Source of the DNA: JAZKDW01 sp040387375
Lineage (GTDB): Bacteria; Pseudomonadota; Gammaproteobacteria; Burkholderiales; Burkholderiaceae_D
Direction: 5' to 3'
DNA length: 64,000 bases
Assembly (NCBI GenBank): GCA_040387375.1
Contig: JAZKDW010000046.1
Location: 1 to 64,000, forward strand
Every line of letters starts with the position of its first letter. Position 1 is the first letter of the stretch. The notes beneath the pieces were generated by a model that was given only the letters and a program-made list of their open reading frames with translations, made no database searches and was not told the DNA's origin. Below are positions 1 through 9,661 of the stretch, one piece after another. The translations under genes were made by a program, and so were the position numbers.

Positions 1-2887
1 CGGGGTTGAAGGACTTCTTGTCCATCTTGCGCAGCAGGTTGCGCATGTTCATCGAGACATCGCCGAAATCGATATCGACCGGGCAAGGTGTCAGGCATTT
101 GTGGCATACGGTGCAGTGGTCGGCCACATCTTCAAACTCTTCCCAATGTTTGATCGAGATGCCGCGCCGGGTCTGTTCTTCGTACAGGAAGGCTTCGACC
201 AGCAGCGAGGTCGCCAGGATCTTGTTACGCGGCGAATACAGCAGATTGGCGCGCGGCACGTGCGTGGCACAGACCGGTTTGCATTTGCCGCAGCGCAGAC
301 AATCCTTGACGCTGTTGGCGATCGCGCCGATATCGCTTTGCTGCATGATCAGCGATTCATGCCCCATCAGGCCGAATGAAGGTGTGTAGGCGTTGCGCAG
401 GTCGGCGTTCAGTTCCGGCAGGTTCAGCAGCTTGCCCTTGTTGAAGCGGCCTTCCGGATCGACGCGTTTCTTGTAATCGCGGAATTCCGAGATTTCGTCT
501 TCGGTCAGGAATTCCAGCTTGGTGATGCCGATTCCATGTTCGCCCGAGATCACGCCGTCCAGCGAGCGCGCCAGTTTCATGATGCGCGCCACCGCCGCAT
601 GCGCATCCTGCAGCATCTGGTAATGATCGGAATTGACCGGGATATTGGTATGTACATTGCCGTCGCCGGCATGCATGTGAAGGGCCACGAATACCCGGCC
701 ACGCAATACACGCTTGTGAATTGCCGTGGTTTCGTCGAGGATCAGCTTGAAGGCGCCGCCATTGAATATCTTCCGCAGCGCGGCGCGCACTTCGGCTTTC
801 CATGACACGCGGATGGTGCGGTCCTGCACCAGGTCGAATACAGTTGCGTCCGGCTGTTGCGCCAGGCGGGCGTCGAATGCGCCAGCCAGCTTGTCCAGCC
901 CGAGAGCCAGCAGATCCGGCCTGGCGTCGCCCATCGGCTTATCCAGTTGCGACAGCAGGTACGACCAGCGCGCGTGCATCCCTTCCAGCAATTGGGTCGC
1001 CTGGGAGACGCGGTCTTCGAGCAATTCCGCCGCCGGAATGTCATCGCCATCCGCATCATCGGCTTTGCCCAGCGGCAGGTTGCCCTTGGCGAAAAAACTG
1101 CCCAGTTCAGCCAGCAACTGCAGCTTGTTCCTGATCGACAGTTCGATGTTGATGCGCTCGATGCCGTCCGTGTATTCCCCCATCCGGTTCAGCGGAATCA
1201 CGACGTCTTCATTGATCTTGAACGCGTTGGTGTGCTTGGCGATGGCTGCGGTGCGCGAACGGTCGAGCCAGAATTTCTTGCGCGTTTCAGGACTGACCGC
1301 AACAAAACCTTCACCTACGCGCGTGTTGGCGATCCGGACCACTTCGGATGCCGCTTGCGCAACCGCATTCTCGTCGTCGCCGACGATGTCGCCGAACAGC
1401 GCCATCTTGGGCAGCACACCGCGCTTGGATTTGGTCGCATAACCGACCGCGCGCAGATAACGCTCGTCCAGGTGCTCGAGCCCGGCCAGGATCGCGCCGC
1501 CTTTCCTGGTTTCGGCGTCGAGATAATCCTTGATTTCGACAATCGATGGAATCGCGTCGCGTGCCTGACCAAAGAACTCCAGGCAGACGGTGCGTGTGTG
1601 TTTCGGCATCTTGTGCAGAATCCAGCGCGCCGACGTGATCAGGCCATCACAGCCTTCCTTCTGTATGCCCGGCAAGCCGGACAGGAATTTGTCGGTGACG
1701 TCCTTGCCCAGGCCTTCCTTGCGGAATTTGCTGCCGGCGATTTCCAGCATCTCGGTCTTGAACGGCGCCGTGTTTTTGCCCTTCTCGCCCGGATGGGTCC
1801 ACTCCAGCTTGAATTTTGCCGACGGCGCATCATGGATCTTGCCGAGGTTGTGTTCGATCCGCGTGACTTCGAGCCAGTCGCCGTTCGGATCGACCATGCG
1901 CCAGCTGACCAGGTTGTCCAGCGCCGTGCCCCACAGTACGGCTTTCTTGCCGCCTGCGTTCATCGCGACATTGCCGCCGATGCACGACGCATCAGCCGAG
2001 GTCGGATCCACCGCAAACACGAAGCCGGCCTTTTCGGCCGCGTCCGACACCCGCTTGGTGACCACACCGGCGCCCGAATAAATCGTTGCGTATTCCCGGT
2101 CAACGCCGGGCAGCATTGTCATTTCGACAGCACCGAGCTGCTCCAGCTTTTCGGTATTGATCACGGCTGACAGTGGCGTCAGCGGAATCGCACCCCCGGT
2201 ATAACCGGTGCCGCCTCCGCGTGGAATGATGGTCAGCCCCAGTTCGATGCAGCCCTTTACCAGCCCGGCCATTTCATCTTCGGTATCGGGCGTCAGCACC
2301 ACGAACGGATATTCGACCCGCCAGTCGGTTGCATCGGTCACATGCGATACCCGCGACAGGCCGTCAAACTTGATATTGTCTTTTGCGGTGAAACGCCCGA
2401 GGACCTTGTTGGCGCGCTTGCGCAGATCATAGGTCTGGCGAAATTCCTCGGCAAAATCGGCCACCGCTTTTTTTGCCGCGCGCAGCAATGCGTCCACGCT
2501 GGCGCTGCGGCGTGTCGCTTCGGTGTCATCGGCTTCGGCCAGATCAGCGAGACGGCGCTTGTCGACTTCCGCCAGACGATGGTTGAGCGCATCGATCAAT
2601 GCCTGACGGCGCTTCGGGTTGTCGAGCATGTCGTCCTGCAGATACGGATTGCGCCGGACCACCCAGATATCGCCCAGCACCTCATACAGCATCCGCGCGG
2701 AACGCCCGGTCTGACGGGCGTTCCGCAAGACTTCGAGCAAACGCCACGACTCTTCGCCAAGCAGGCGAATCACGATCTCGCGGTCGGAAAAGGAGGTGTA
2801 GTTGTATGGAATTTCACGCAAACGCGTGGGCACGGCGCCACTGGGGGCGTCGGAAAGAAGGGCTTGAATTTGCGCGGGGGCGTTCAT
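1..2887 (-). CDS. FAD-linked oxidase / Fe-S oxidoreductase with DUF3683-type N-terminus (3' end beyond window)
   Basis: The frame opens with ATG at 2887 and stays open to base 1, giving about 962 residues with no stop, so the C-terminus lies outside the window. After an N-terminal domain of about 170 residues (DUF3683 type) comes a GlcD/D-lactate-dehydrogenase-like FAD-binding domain. Glycine-rich [17 protein letters not shown] and [12 protein letters not shown] are clear FAD-contact motifs. The oxidase C-terminal cap ends with [13 protein letters not shown]. Two 4Fe-4S ferredoxin motifs follow, [11 protein letters not shown] and [12 protein letters not shown], near residues 865 and 930. The family is expected to oxidise a 2-hydroxy acid and pass electrons through the iron-sulfur centres. 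The substrate cannot be read from the sequence. It is a single large fusion of functions that glycolate oxidase splits among GlcD, GlcE and GlcF. Its upstream side faces the YqaA-like gene, with no obvious promoter seen. Confidence 0.88.
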   Translation of the reverse strand, partial: MNAPAQIQALLSDAPSGAVPTRLREIPYNYTSFSDREIVIRLLGEESWRLLEVLRNARQTGRSARMLYEVLGDIWVVRRNPYLQDDMLDNPKRRQALIDALNHRLAEVDKRRLADLAEADDTEATRRSASVDALLRAAKKAVADFAEEFRQTYDLRKRANKVLGRFTAKDNIKFDGLSRVSHVTDATDWRVEYPFVVLTPDTEDEMAGLVKGCIELGLTIIPRGGGTGYTGGAIPLTPLSAVINTEKLEQLGAVEMTMLPGVDREYATIYSGAGVVTKRVSDAAEKAGFVFAVDPTSADASCIGGNVAMNAGGKKAVLWGTALDNLVSWRMVDPNGDWLEVTRIEHNLGKIHDAPSAKFKLEWTHPGEKGKNTAPFKTEMLEIAGSKFRKEGLGKDVTDKFLSGLPGIQKEGCDGLITSARWILHKMPKHTRTVCLEFFGQARDAIPSIVEIKDYLDAETRKGGAILAGLEHLDERYLRAVGYATKSKRGVLPKMALFGDIVGDDENAVAQAASEVVRIANTRVGEGFVAVSPETRKKFWLDRSRTAAIAKHTNAFKINEDVVIPLNRMGEYTDGIERINIELSIRNKLQLLAELGSFFAKGNLPLGKADDADGDDIPAAELLEDRVSQATQLLEGMHARWSYLLSQLDKPMGDARPDLLALGLDKLAGAFDARLAQQPDATVFDLVQDRTIRVSWKAEVRAALRKIFNGGAFKLILDETTAIHKRVLRGRVFVALHMHAGDGNVHTNIPVNSDHYQMLQDAHAAVARIMKLARSLDGVISGEHGIGITKLEFLTEDEISEFRDYKKRVDPEGRFNKGKLLNLPELNADLRNAYTPSFGLMGHESLIMQQSDIGAIANSVKDCLRCGKCKPVCATHVPRANLLYSPRNKILATSLLVEAFLYEEQTRRGISIKHWEEFEDVADHCTVCHKCLTPCPVDIDFGDVSMNMRNLLRKMDKKSFNP

Positions 2888-3046
2888 CGGTAGGAGTGGG
2901 GTGGACTAACGCTAAAGACGCATTTTAGCGTATTGCGCTGCGACAGGCGCTAACAGCCTTAGGATTGATACGGCAAAAGAATGGACAAATCGACCACAAA
3001 CACTGCTGTCAACAAGGCAATGCGTGCCCCTGATAAAAGCCGCCCT

Positions 3047-3535
3047 TCACAGCCACTGCAGCATTTTGCGCCAGAATCCATCCGGCACATTCAATAGCAG
3101 GCCCGTAATCGTCACATAACGCAGGAATTTACCGAGCGCCATGTAAAACAAGCTGGGCCAGAAGGGAATCTTGAGCCAGCCGGCCAATACGCAAATCGGA
3201 TCCCCTATCCCCGGCACCCATGCCAGCAGTAGCGTCCTGGCGCCAAAACGTTGCAGCCAGCCGAACCAGCGGCTTTTACGCTCCCTGGCAAACACCTGAT
3301 GCGCCCCGTAACCCATCCAGTAATCGATGATGCCGCCCAGCGTATTGCCCGCGGTTGCCACCACAATCGCCGCCCAGAACATGGCGGGGTTGACCTTGAT
3401 GAAGGCGAATACCGCCGGCTCCGAGCCGATCGGCAATAAGGTCGCCGATAGCAGGCTGACCAGAAAAACCGACGCCAGTCCGACGGTGGGCAGGGCCAGG
3501 ATCTCGATTAGCCAATCGACAGCGGAAACGATCAT
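3047..3535 (-). CDS. YqaA family inner-membrane protein (DedA/SNARE-associated-like)
   Basis: This 162-residue, strongly hydrophobic protein has about four to five membrane segments. It carries the family signatures LLPIGSEPAVFAF and AGNTLGGIIDYWMG near the N-terminus, and WVPGIGDPICVLAGW in the second half. These resemble the re-entrant glycine/proline loops of DedA/VTT-type membrane proteins. YqaA homologues are small inner-membrane proteins of unproven role; related DedA proteins affect lipid carrier recycling and membrane potential. The gene is divergent from ilvA, with only about 125 bases between the two starts. The bases between it and the FAD oxidase gene (2888-3046) hold nothing I recognise. 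Confidence 0.8.
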   Translation of the reverse strand: MIVSAVDWLIEILALPTVGLASVFLVSLLSATLLPIGSEPAVFAFIKVNPAMFWAAIVVATAGNTLGGIIDYWMGYGAHQVFARERKSRWFGWLQRFGARTLLLAWVPGIGDPICVLAGWLKIPFWPSLFYMALGKFLRYVTITGLLLNVPDGFWRKMLQWL

Positions 3536-3659
3536 CGTTTATTTTTCTATACACTTCACGAAGAGCCTGATTTCAGCAAGCTCGGAGGCGTCCATTATAA
3601 TGACCAGAAAATTCGAACGCCCTCTCCTTTTCGCCGCACGCCGCCGATTAAAAAAACTG

Positions 3660-5183
3660 ATGACCACTGACTATCTGCAGAAAATCCTGACTTCCCGCGT
3701 CTACGACGTCGCTTTCGAAACCCCGCTCGAGCTCGCTCCCGGGCTGACCGAACGCATGGGCAATCCGATTTATTACAAGCGTGAAGACATGCAAAGCGTA
3801 TTCAGCTTCAAGCTGCGCGGCGCCTATAACAAGATGGCAAATCTGCCGCCCGCGCAGATGAAACGCGGTGTCATTTGCGCATCGGCCGGCAATCACGCGC
3901 AGGGCGTTGCGCTGTCGGCGTCGAAGCTGGGCTGCCGCGCAGTGATCGTGATGCCGGTCACCACACCGCAGGTAAAAATCGATGCGGTCAAGGCGCGCGG
4001 CGGTGAAATCGTGCTGTTCGGCGACTCTTATTCGGATGCGGCCCAGCATGCGATGACACTGGAAAAGAAGCTGAAGCTGACCTTCGTCCATCCGTTCGAC
4101 GATCCGGACGTGATCGCCGGCCAAGGCACGATCGGCATGGAAATCCTGCGTCAGCATTCGGGACCGATCCACGCGATATTCGTCGCCATTGGCGGCGGCG
4201 GGCTGATCGCGGGCATTGCCGCGTATGTCAAGGCAGTGCGTCCGGAGATCAAGATCATCGGCGTGCAAACCACAGACTCCGATGCGATGGCGCGCAGCAT
4301 CAAGGCCGGTCGCCGTGTGACACTGACCGATGTCGGCCTGTTCTCCGACGGCACGGCGGTCAAGCTGGTGGGCGAAGAAACCTTCCGCCTGACCCGGAAA
4401 TATGTGGACGACATCATCCTGGTCGACACCGATGCCGTCTGCGCCGCGATCAAGGATGTATTCCAGGACACCCGCAGCATCCTGGAACCGGCCGGCGCAC
4501 TCGCCATCGCCGGCGCCAAGGAATACGTCGAGCGATCCAGGCTCACCAGACATCCGCTGAAAAACCAGACCCTGATCACGATCGCCTGTGGCGCCAACAT
4601 GAACTTCGACCGCCTGCGTTTTGTCGCCGAGCGTGCCGATGTCGGCGAGGCGCGCGAAGCGGTGTTTGCCGTAACGATCCCGGAAGTGCGCGGCAGCTTC
4701 AGGCGTTTTTGCCAACTGGTCGGCCCACGCAACGTGACCGAATTCAACTACCGCATCAGCGATGAAACAGCGGCGCATGTTTTTGTCGGCATCCAGGTCG
4801 CCGATCGTGACGAGCCGGGCAAAATCACCAAAAATTTCGAGAAACACGGCTTCAAGACGCTGGACCTGACCCATGATGAGCTAGCGAAATTGCATATCCG
4901 CCATCTGGTTGGCGGCAAGAGCGCGCTGGCATCGGATGAATTGTTGTATCGTTTTGAATTTCCGGAGCGGCCAGGCGCGCTGATGCGTTTCCTCGACAGC
5001 ATGGCGCCGAACTGGAATATCAGCCTGTTCCATTACCGTAGCCAGGGTGGCGATGTCGGCCGTATCCTGGTCGGCTTGCAAGTGCCGAAAAAGGAAATGA
5101 AGGTTTTCCGCGAATTCCTGTCCACCCTGGGTTACCGCTTCTGGGATGAGAGCGAAAATCCGGCTTATAAATTGTTCCTTTAA
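3660..5183 (+). CDS. ilvA: Threonine ammonia-lyase, biosynthetic (threonine deaminase)
   Basis: This PLP enzyme converts L-threonine to 2-oxobutanoate and ammonia, the first step of isoleucine synthesis. The catalytic domain fills about residues 1-320. The PLP lysine lies in FSFKLRGAYNKM, and the phosphate-binding glycine loop is IGGGGLIAGIAAYVK. Two ACT-like regulatory domains follow (about 330-410 and 425-507), each with the pattern RPGAL or RGSFRRFC, so allosteric inhibition by isoleucine is expected. The length of 507 residues fits the biosynthetic rather than the short catabolic enzyme. The ATG at 3660 matches the usual family N-terminus (MTTDYLQ). An in-frame ATG at 3600 has a GGAGG 11 bases upstream and would add 20 basic residues, so the start is not fully settled. 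Confidence 0.95.
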   Translation: MTTDYLQKILTSRVYDVAFETPLELAPGLTERMGNPIYYKREDMQSVFSFKLRGAYNKMANLPPAQMKRGVICASAGNHAQGVALSASKLGCRAVIVMPVTTPQVKIDAVKARGGEIVLFGDSYSDAAQHAMTLEKKLKLTFVHPFDDPDVIAGQGTIGMEILRQHSGPIHAIFVAIGGGGLIAGIAAYVKAVRPEIKIIGVQTTDSDAMARSIKAGRRVTLTDVGLFSDGTAVKLVGEETFRLTRKYVDDIILVDTDAVCAAIKDVFQDTRSILEPAGALAIAGAKEYVERSRLTRHPLKNQTLITIACGANMNFDRLRFVAERADVGEAREAVFAVTIPEVRGSFRRFCQLVGPRNVTEFNYRISDETAAHVFVGIQVADRDEPGKITKNFEKHGFKTLDLTHDELAKLHIRHLVGGKSALASDELLYRFEFPERPGALMRFLDSMAPNWNISLFHYRSQGGDVGRILVGLQVPKKEMKVFREFLSTLGYRFWDESENPAYKLFL

Positions 5184-5195
5184 TATTTATTCCGG

Positions 5196-5221
5196 AAGCT
5201 GGCATACCCATATGCCAGCTT
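5196..5221 (+). terminator. Perfect hairpin between ilvA and queF
   Basis: An 11-base stem (5196-5206 with 5211-5221) closes a 4-base loop just after the ilvA stop and 7 bases before the queF start. No T-run follows, so it is either a weak terminator or a 3' end stabiliser. Its downstream arm reaches the queF ribosome-binding region, so it could also limit queF translation from read-through message. Confidence 0.5.
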
Positions 5222-5228
5222 TAGAGAC

Positions 5229-6068
5229 ATGACCATGCCGAATACACCTGATTCCTCGCCGCTAGGCAAAACCGCAGCCTACCGCGCCGAGTACGATCCT
5301 TCATTGCTGTTTCCGATCGCGCGCCAGCAGAAACGCGAGGAACTGGGCCTCAGCGGCACGCTGCCATTCTTCGGCACCGATATCTGGAATGCCTATGAAT
5401 TATCATGGCTCAACATGCGCGGCAAACCGCAGATTGCGATCGCGAGCCTGATGGTGCCAGCCGATTCGCCCAACATCATCGAGTCAAAATCCTTCAAGCT
5501 TTATCTCAATTCATTCAACCAGACCCGGCTCGCCGGCACAGACGCGCTGCTGGAGTTGTTGCGCGCCGATCTGTCGGCCGGCGTCGGCGCGCCGGTGCAG
5601 CTGGCATTGACCACGCCGGATGCGTTTTCCAAACTCAAGATGAGCGAACTGGAAGGATTGCTGCTGGACCGGCTTGATATCGAGGTGGATCAGTACACGC
5701 CGGACGCGGCGCTGCTGAAAGCAAACCATGATGAAGCGCCGGTTGAAGAAACACTGGTGTCGCACTTGCTGAAGTCAAACTGCCTGGTAACCGGTCAGCC
5801 GGATTGGGGCAGCGTGCAGATTCATTATGTCGGTGCGCAAATGGACCAGGAAGGTTTGCTGAAATACCTGATCGGTTTCCGCAATCACAATGAATTCCAC
5901 GAACAATGTGTGGAACGGATTTTCATGGATGTGCTGCGCCAGTGCCGGCCGCAAAAACTGGCGGTGTATGCACGTTACACGCGGCGCGGCGGACTCGACA
6001 TCAATCCGTGGCGCAGCAATTTCACAACCGGACAGCGACCCTCGAATCTACGCAATGCGCGTCAATAG
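5229..6068 (+). CDS. queF: NADPH-dependent 7-cyano-7-deazaguanine reductase (preQ0 reductase)
   Basis: QueF reduces the nitrile of preQ0 to the amine of preQ1 in the synthesis of the tRNA base queuosine, using two NADPH. At 279 residues this is the long, two-domain (YqcD-like) form typical of proteobacteria. The nucleophilic cysteine is C185 in [15 protein letters not shown], with the proton-donating aspartate D192. The QueF NADPH motif is seen as [14 protein letters not shown] (85-98). The C-terminal [14 protein letters not shown] is also characteristic. A second in-frame ATG lies two codons downstream at 5235. No other queuosine genes lie nearby. Confidence 0.95.
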   Translation: MTMPNTPDSSPLGKTAAYRAEYDPSLLFPIARQQKREELGLSGTLPFFGTDIWNAYELSWLNMRGKPQIAIASLMVPADSPNIIESKSFKLYLNSFNQTRLAGTDALLELLRADLSAGVGAPVQLALTTPDAFSKLKMSELEGLLLDRLDIEVDQYTPDAALLKANHDEAPVEETLVSHLLKSNCLVTGQPDWGSVQIHYVGAQMDQEGLLKYLIGFRNHNEFHEQCVERIFMDVLRQCRPQKLAVYARYTRRGGLDINPWRSNFTTGQRPSNLRNARQ

Positions 6069-6084
6069 TTAGTGGTCCGTCCCG

Positions 6085-6939
6085 CTAATCCCCCTTGTTC
6101 ACGGCTTCCACGCGTGTAGCCGATTCGCCGAACACCCAGCTGACAGCAAGCCCCGCTGAGACAGTATTACTCTTTTTCACAAGCGGACTATCCTTGAATA
6201 CCGCCCCGGCCAGCGTATCGTAACGCACGAATCCGCCCACCCAGTAACGCGGAAAACGCTTCGACATGGCCATGGTGAACTGCGAGCCGGCGTAGCCACC
6301 CGGCGCCGCATAGGCAGGCCGCGTTGCGGTCGCCTCGGACGCATTGACAGAATAAAAATACGCGTTGTATTTGCTGTTCTGGAAATACGGCCCGGCCAGC
6401 AGACCCATGTTCCAGCCTGAAAAGCCAGCCGGATCCTTTATATCCAGATTGAGGTTGGGTGAAAACAGCCACCCGATTTGCCTCGGGGATGACTCTACCG
6501 TGATGGCCGTGCGCAACGGCGCCCGAAAATCCAGCTTCATTTTCTGGCTGCCTGAATTCCACAAGTTGACATTCAGGGTAGGTCCCAGCTCAACCGTTGG
6601 CCGCAGGTCGGCCATACCGCTGCGCGCCGGATCGTCCTTGCTGCGCACCGGCAATGTACCGTTCAGGCTGACATTGACCTCAACCCTGTCGCTGCCGAAA
6701 ATCGTGGTCCGCACGCCATTGCGGTCCGCCTTCAGGAATTCACCGCGATAAATGAAATAGGGAACGGGTAACACATAGGTCTGCATTACATCGGACCCGC
6801 GATAGTTAGGCAGGCTCAATCCGGCCACACCGGCACCGGCTTCCCATAATGGAAGCTGCTCTCCCTGACAATAAGGCAGCGCCAGCAATCCTGCCAGAGC
6901 AAGCAATGCGTTTCTCATTACATCTGCCTTTTTCATCAT
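6085..6939 (-). CDS. MipA/OmpV family outer-membrane protein
   Basis: The product is 284 residues with an N-terminal signal peptide ending near PYCQGEQ. Alternating beta-strand sequence continues to the end. The family N-terminal pattern is visible: an aromatic/glycine-rich GAGVAGLSLPNYRGSD, followed by a P-rich strand with PYFIYRGEFL. The C-terminal strand GLAVSWVFGESA is followed by a short tail. MipA/OmpV proteins are outer-membrane beta-barrels; MipA scaffolds peptidoglycan enzymes in E. coli, but many members have no known role. The gene is convergent with queF (16-base gap). ATG 6918 is an alternative start that would still leave a signal peptide. Confidence 0.82.
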   Translation of the reverse strand: MMKKADVMRNALLALAGLLALPYCQGEQLPLWEAGAGVAGLSLPNYRGSDVMQTYVLPVPYFIYRGEFLKADRNGVRTTIFGSDRVEVNVSLNGTLPVRSKDDPARSGMADLRPTVELGPTLNVNLWNSGSQKMKLDFRAPLRTAITVESSPRQIGWLFSPNLNLDIKDPAGFSGWNMGLLAGPYFQNSKYNAYFYSVNASEATATRPAYAAPGGYAGSQFTMAMSKRFPRYWVGGFVRYDTLAGAVFKDSPLVKKSNTVSAGLAVSWVFGESATRVEAVNKGD

Positions 6940-7317
6940 GTATATGCTTTTCAGTTGAATTTATGAAACATATTTTCGCACGAATTATTATTCATGCTCT
7001 TCCGCCAGTCCCGCCTCTTCGCCAATTGGGCATATTTCCTCCGCACCTTGCTGTTCCGCGCCAAACATTTACGGGTTGAAAAGGCTACACCAAGATATGA
7101 TGCTTGCTTATGGCTATTCTATCGGCCATGCCTTAATATCATTTCCGAGTAGCATTCGTAATGTGGATTGACAACTTTATTGCCTAAATCCTTGTTGCAA
7201 CAGCCATTTTGCTGACAACTCTTTACTTAACGCAACAGAAATTTTCCATGCAGAGTTGCAATCCTGCTGAAGCAGGAGGGGCGGAGAAGTAAAAGGTGTA
7301 CGTTATCCATCAAAAAC
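6940..7317. promoter_or_regulatory. 378-base intergenic region upstream of the aryl-polyene plus arm
   Basis: No convincing gene is seen. A TTGACA hexamer at 7168-7173 is followed 11-23 bases later by AT-rich sequence but no good -10. A similar string, TGACAACT, recurs about 45 bases downstream, so the pair may mark a promoter or regulator site. A short palindrome, CCTGCT-GA-AGCAGG, lies at 7263-7276, shortly before the first cluster gene. That gene has no strong ribosome-binding site. The region must hold promoters for the mipA-like gene and the plus arm, because they are divergent. Confidence 0.35.
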
Positions 7318-8115
7318 ATGAACAGCTTGATTAAAAATCCATTTAAAACAGTATTGAATGTCAGCGCCCTTGTTTTCGGCTTGCTGCTGTTGGCAGCCAT
7401 GCTTCTGGGCGGCACTGCAAGCCTGCTGATCGCTTGCCGCCTCAGTAAAAAAGAGAACCGCAAGCAAGTCGGCCGTATCGCGATCATGCGTGTGTTCCAC
7501 AACTACCTGTCGATAATGAATTTCCTGTATATCGTGCGGGTGGATTTGTCCGAACTGGAAAAACTGGACACAGAGCGCGGCCTGATTCTGGCGCCGAATC
7601 ATCCGAGCCTTCTGGATGCCTTGCTGGTAAGCTCTCGCCTGCGCAATATGGTCTGCGTGATGAAATCCCAGGTGCTTGACAATATCCTGTTTGGACCAGG
7701 GGCAAAAATTGCAGGGTACATAACAAACGGGTCCATACGCGACATGATGCATTCCGCTGTAGATGAATTAAACGAGGGCAACCACGTGCTGCTCTTTCCG
7801 GAGGGAACTCGCACGACCAGCGACACCGTCAATCACCTGACGGGCAGCTTGGCGGTCATTTCAAAACGGGCGCAGGCCGACGTACAAACCATCATCATTG
7901 AAACCGACACGCCGTTCCTCGGCAAAACCTGGTCGTTCTTGAGCGTGCCGGACTTTCCCGTGCATTTTCGTGCACGTCTTGGCCGCCGCTTCGCGCCCCC
8001 GGACAATGTCAAAACCTTCATGAGCGAGTTTGAAAGCTATTTTCGACAAGAGATGATCAAGTCGCCATCGGTGTTGCCCCGCCCGTCGGCCGAGTCGATT
8101 CAACAGCTTAATTAA
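7318..8115 (+). CDS. PlsC-type 1-acylglycerol-phosphate acyltransferase, aryl-polyene cluster
   Basis: The 265-residue protein has a hydrophobic N-terminal membrane segment (about 12-40). The acyltransferase motifs follow in order: NHPSLLD (HX4D, H95 to D100) and FPEGTRT (160-166). This makes it a member of the lysophosphatidic-acid acyltransferase fold. In aryl-polyene clusters such enzymes are thought to help attach the polyene chain to a lipid or glycerol anchor; that role here is inferred from context. It is the first gene of the plus arm, followed after 29 bases by the glycosyltransferase gene. C-terminal residues after about 240 look unstructured. Confidence 0.85.
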   Translation: MNSLIKNPFKTVLNVSALVFGLLLLAAMLLGGTASLLIACRLSKKENRKQVGRIAIMRVFHNYLSIMNFLYIVRVDLSELEKLDTERGLILAPNHPSLLDALLVSSRLRNMVCVMKSQVLDNILFGPGAKIAGYITNGSIRDMMHSAVDELNEGNHVLLFPEGTRTTSDTVNHLTGSLAVISKRAQADVQTIIIETDTPFLGKTWSFLSVPDFPVHFRARLGRRFAPPDNVKTFMSEFESYFRQEMIKSPSVLPRPSAESIQQLN

Positions 8116-8144
8116 ACGCGTCTACCTTATTCAAAAAAGATCGA

Positions 8145-8945
8145 ATGCAAGTTTCTTCAACTCATATCGTCCTCATTCCCAGCTATAACCCCGGAGAATC
8201 CGTCTACACAACCGTAGCGTCGGCACGCCGTTTCTGGAACCCTGTATGGGTCATCGTGGACGGCAGTACAGATGGCACTGGCGCAGAACTGGAACGTCTT
8301 GCCCAGCAAGACGATGGCTTGAAAGTGATCATTCTCGACAAAAATCACGGCAAGGGGGCGGCGGTACTCCATGGCATGGAATTGGCGCTCAAGCAAGGGT
8401 ATACGCACATCCTGACCATGGATTCCGACGGCCAGCATGATGCATCGATGATTCCGGCGTTCATGCAACTGTCGCATCAGCAGCCCGCCACGATGGTGCT
8501 GGGTTTGCCTGTTTTTGATGACTCCGCACCCAGCCTGCGGGTTAAAGGCCGCAAGATTTCGAACTGGTGGGCCAATCTGGAAACCTGCTGGGCGGGCATA
8601 GGCGACTCCCTGTTCGGCTTTCGTATTTATCCGATCCTGCCGCTGCGCAACATCATGCTGTCGCAGCGCTGGATGCGGCGTTTCGATTTTGATCCCGAAG
8701 CGGTCGTGCGCCTGTGCTGGTCTGGCGTCAGGCCCATTAATGTGCCCGCCAGGGTGCGTTACCTGAATGCCGCCGAAGGTGGTGTGTCGCATTTCAATTA
8801 CTGGCGCGACAACAAGCTGCTGACATGGATGCATACCCGCCTTTTTTTCGGCTTCGTGATGCGGCTTCCTGTGCTTCTGTGGCGCAAACTGACAAGCTCC
8901 CGGGAAGTCATCGCCGCTTCCCCCATGTCCCGCAACAAGCGTTAA
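8145..8945 (+). CDS. Family 2 glycosyltransferase, aryl-polyene cluster
   Basis: This 266-residue cytosolic GT-A enzyme begins with VLIPSYNPGESVYTTV and carries the nucleotide-sugar motif MDSDGQHD (DXD type) near residue 95. The upstream signature is VDGSTDGTGAEL. The C-terminal part (about 215-255) is amphipathic or hydrophobic and probably sits on the membrane. Similar GT2 proteins are regular members of aryl-polyene clusters, where they are proposed to add a sugar to the lipid-linked product. Donor and acceptor cannot be told. It sits 29 bases after the acyltransferase and 9 bases before the next gene, so the three are surely cotranscribed. Confidence 0.87.
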   Translation: MQVSSTHIVLIPSYNPGESVYTTVASARRFWNPVWVIVDGSTDGTGAELERLAQQDDGLKVIILDKNHGKGAAVLHGMELALKQGYTHILTMDSDGQHDASMIPAFMQLSHQQPATMVLGLPVFDDSAPSLRVKGRKISNWWANLETCWAGIGDSLFGFRIYPILPLRNIMLSQRWMRRFDFDPEAVVRLCWSGVRPINVPARVRYLNAAEGGVSHFNYWRDNKLLTWMHTRLFFGFVMRLPVLLWRKLTSSREVIAASPMSRNKR

Positions 8946-8954
8946 AGAAGCCTT

Positions 8955-9614
8955 GTGAAGCTATTTCTTTTCATTGCGGCCATACTTGGTTTTATCGTTC
9001 TGAGCCACATGGCGCTGGTCGCGGAAGATGCCAGTAATATCTGGCGCCAGATCGCCGTAGTCCTGGTGCTGGTGCCGGTGATCGCCATCGTTTCCTGGGG
9101 CGCCTGGATATTGCTTGGCGCGCTGAACATCGGCTTCACCACGAAGCTGATCTGCCTCGCGGCCGTCGTTTTGCTGGCCTTGTATGCCGCGGTATTGTCA
9201 TGGCCGAACATGCTGACCCGGCTGGAGTGGGTCTACCTCGCGCAGCATGTCGGCACCAATACGATGCTCGGCTGGTTTTTCGGGCACACCCTGTTTCAGA
9301 ACCGGGTACCGCTCATAACAACATTTGCCCGCACGCTGCATGGCGACTTGCCCGCGGCAATTGTTCGCTACACACGTGGCGCCACCTTGGGCTGGACCCT
9401 GTTCTTCGCGGCGCAGGTAACACTTTCCCTCCTGATTTTTTATTTTGCATCGACTGAAACATGGTCGCTGTTTGCAAACGTATTGAACTGGCCGCTGGTG
9501 GTATTGATGTTTGCTGGTGAATTTATTTGCAGAAAGCGAATGAACCCTGATTTTCACCACGCGACCATCAAGGAAAGCGTGACTGCCTATTTCAATTCAA
9601 GAAACAAGCAATAA
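8955..9614 (+). CDS. COG4648-type integral membrane protein of aryl-polyene clusters
   Basis: The 219-residue product has about five to six membrane segments. It has a long hydrophilic loop in the middle containing EWVYLAQHVGTNTMLGWFFGHTL and a short basic C-terminal tail. I recognise the pattern as the COG4648 membrane protein that accompanies aryl-polyene genes. Its biochemical role is unknown, and it is presumed to help assembly or transfer of the lipid-linked pigment. The start is GTG at 8955, nine bases after the glycosyltransferase stop. The family name is moderately sure and the function is not. Confidence 0.7.
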   Translation: MKLFLFIAAILGFIVLSHMALVAEDASNIWRQIAVVLVLVPVIAIVSWGAWILLGALNIGFTTKLICLAAVVLLALYAAVLSWPNMLTRLEWVYLAQHVGTNTMLGWFFGHTLFQNRVPLITTFARTLHGDLPAAIVRYTRGATLGWTLFFAAQVTLSLLIFYFASTETWSLFANVLNWPLVVLMFAGEFICRKRMNPDFHHATIKESVTAYFNSRNKQ

Positions 9615-9661
9615 ACCTGTTTTGGGCCTGTAATACGGTCCTGACAATATCATTACCAAGG

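Noticed and set aside
857..2170. 437-residue plus-strand open frame near the left edge
   Set aside because: It is antisense to the FAD/Fe-S oxidoreductase, which reads through continuously with clear FAD and 4Fe-4S motifs.
3648..4874. 408-residue minus-strand open frame over ilvA
   Set aside because: It lies wholly antisense to ilvA, whose frame has every expected motif. The antisense protein is rich in His, Arg and Asp with no family likeness.
6963..7082. 39-codon plus-strand frame upstream of the aryl-polyene plus arm
   Set aside because: No ribosome-binding site and no known small protein; its start overlaps the mipA-side promoter region.
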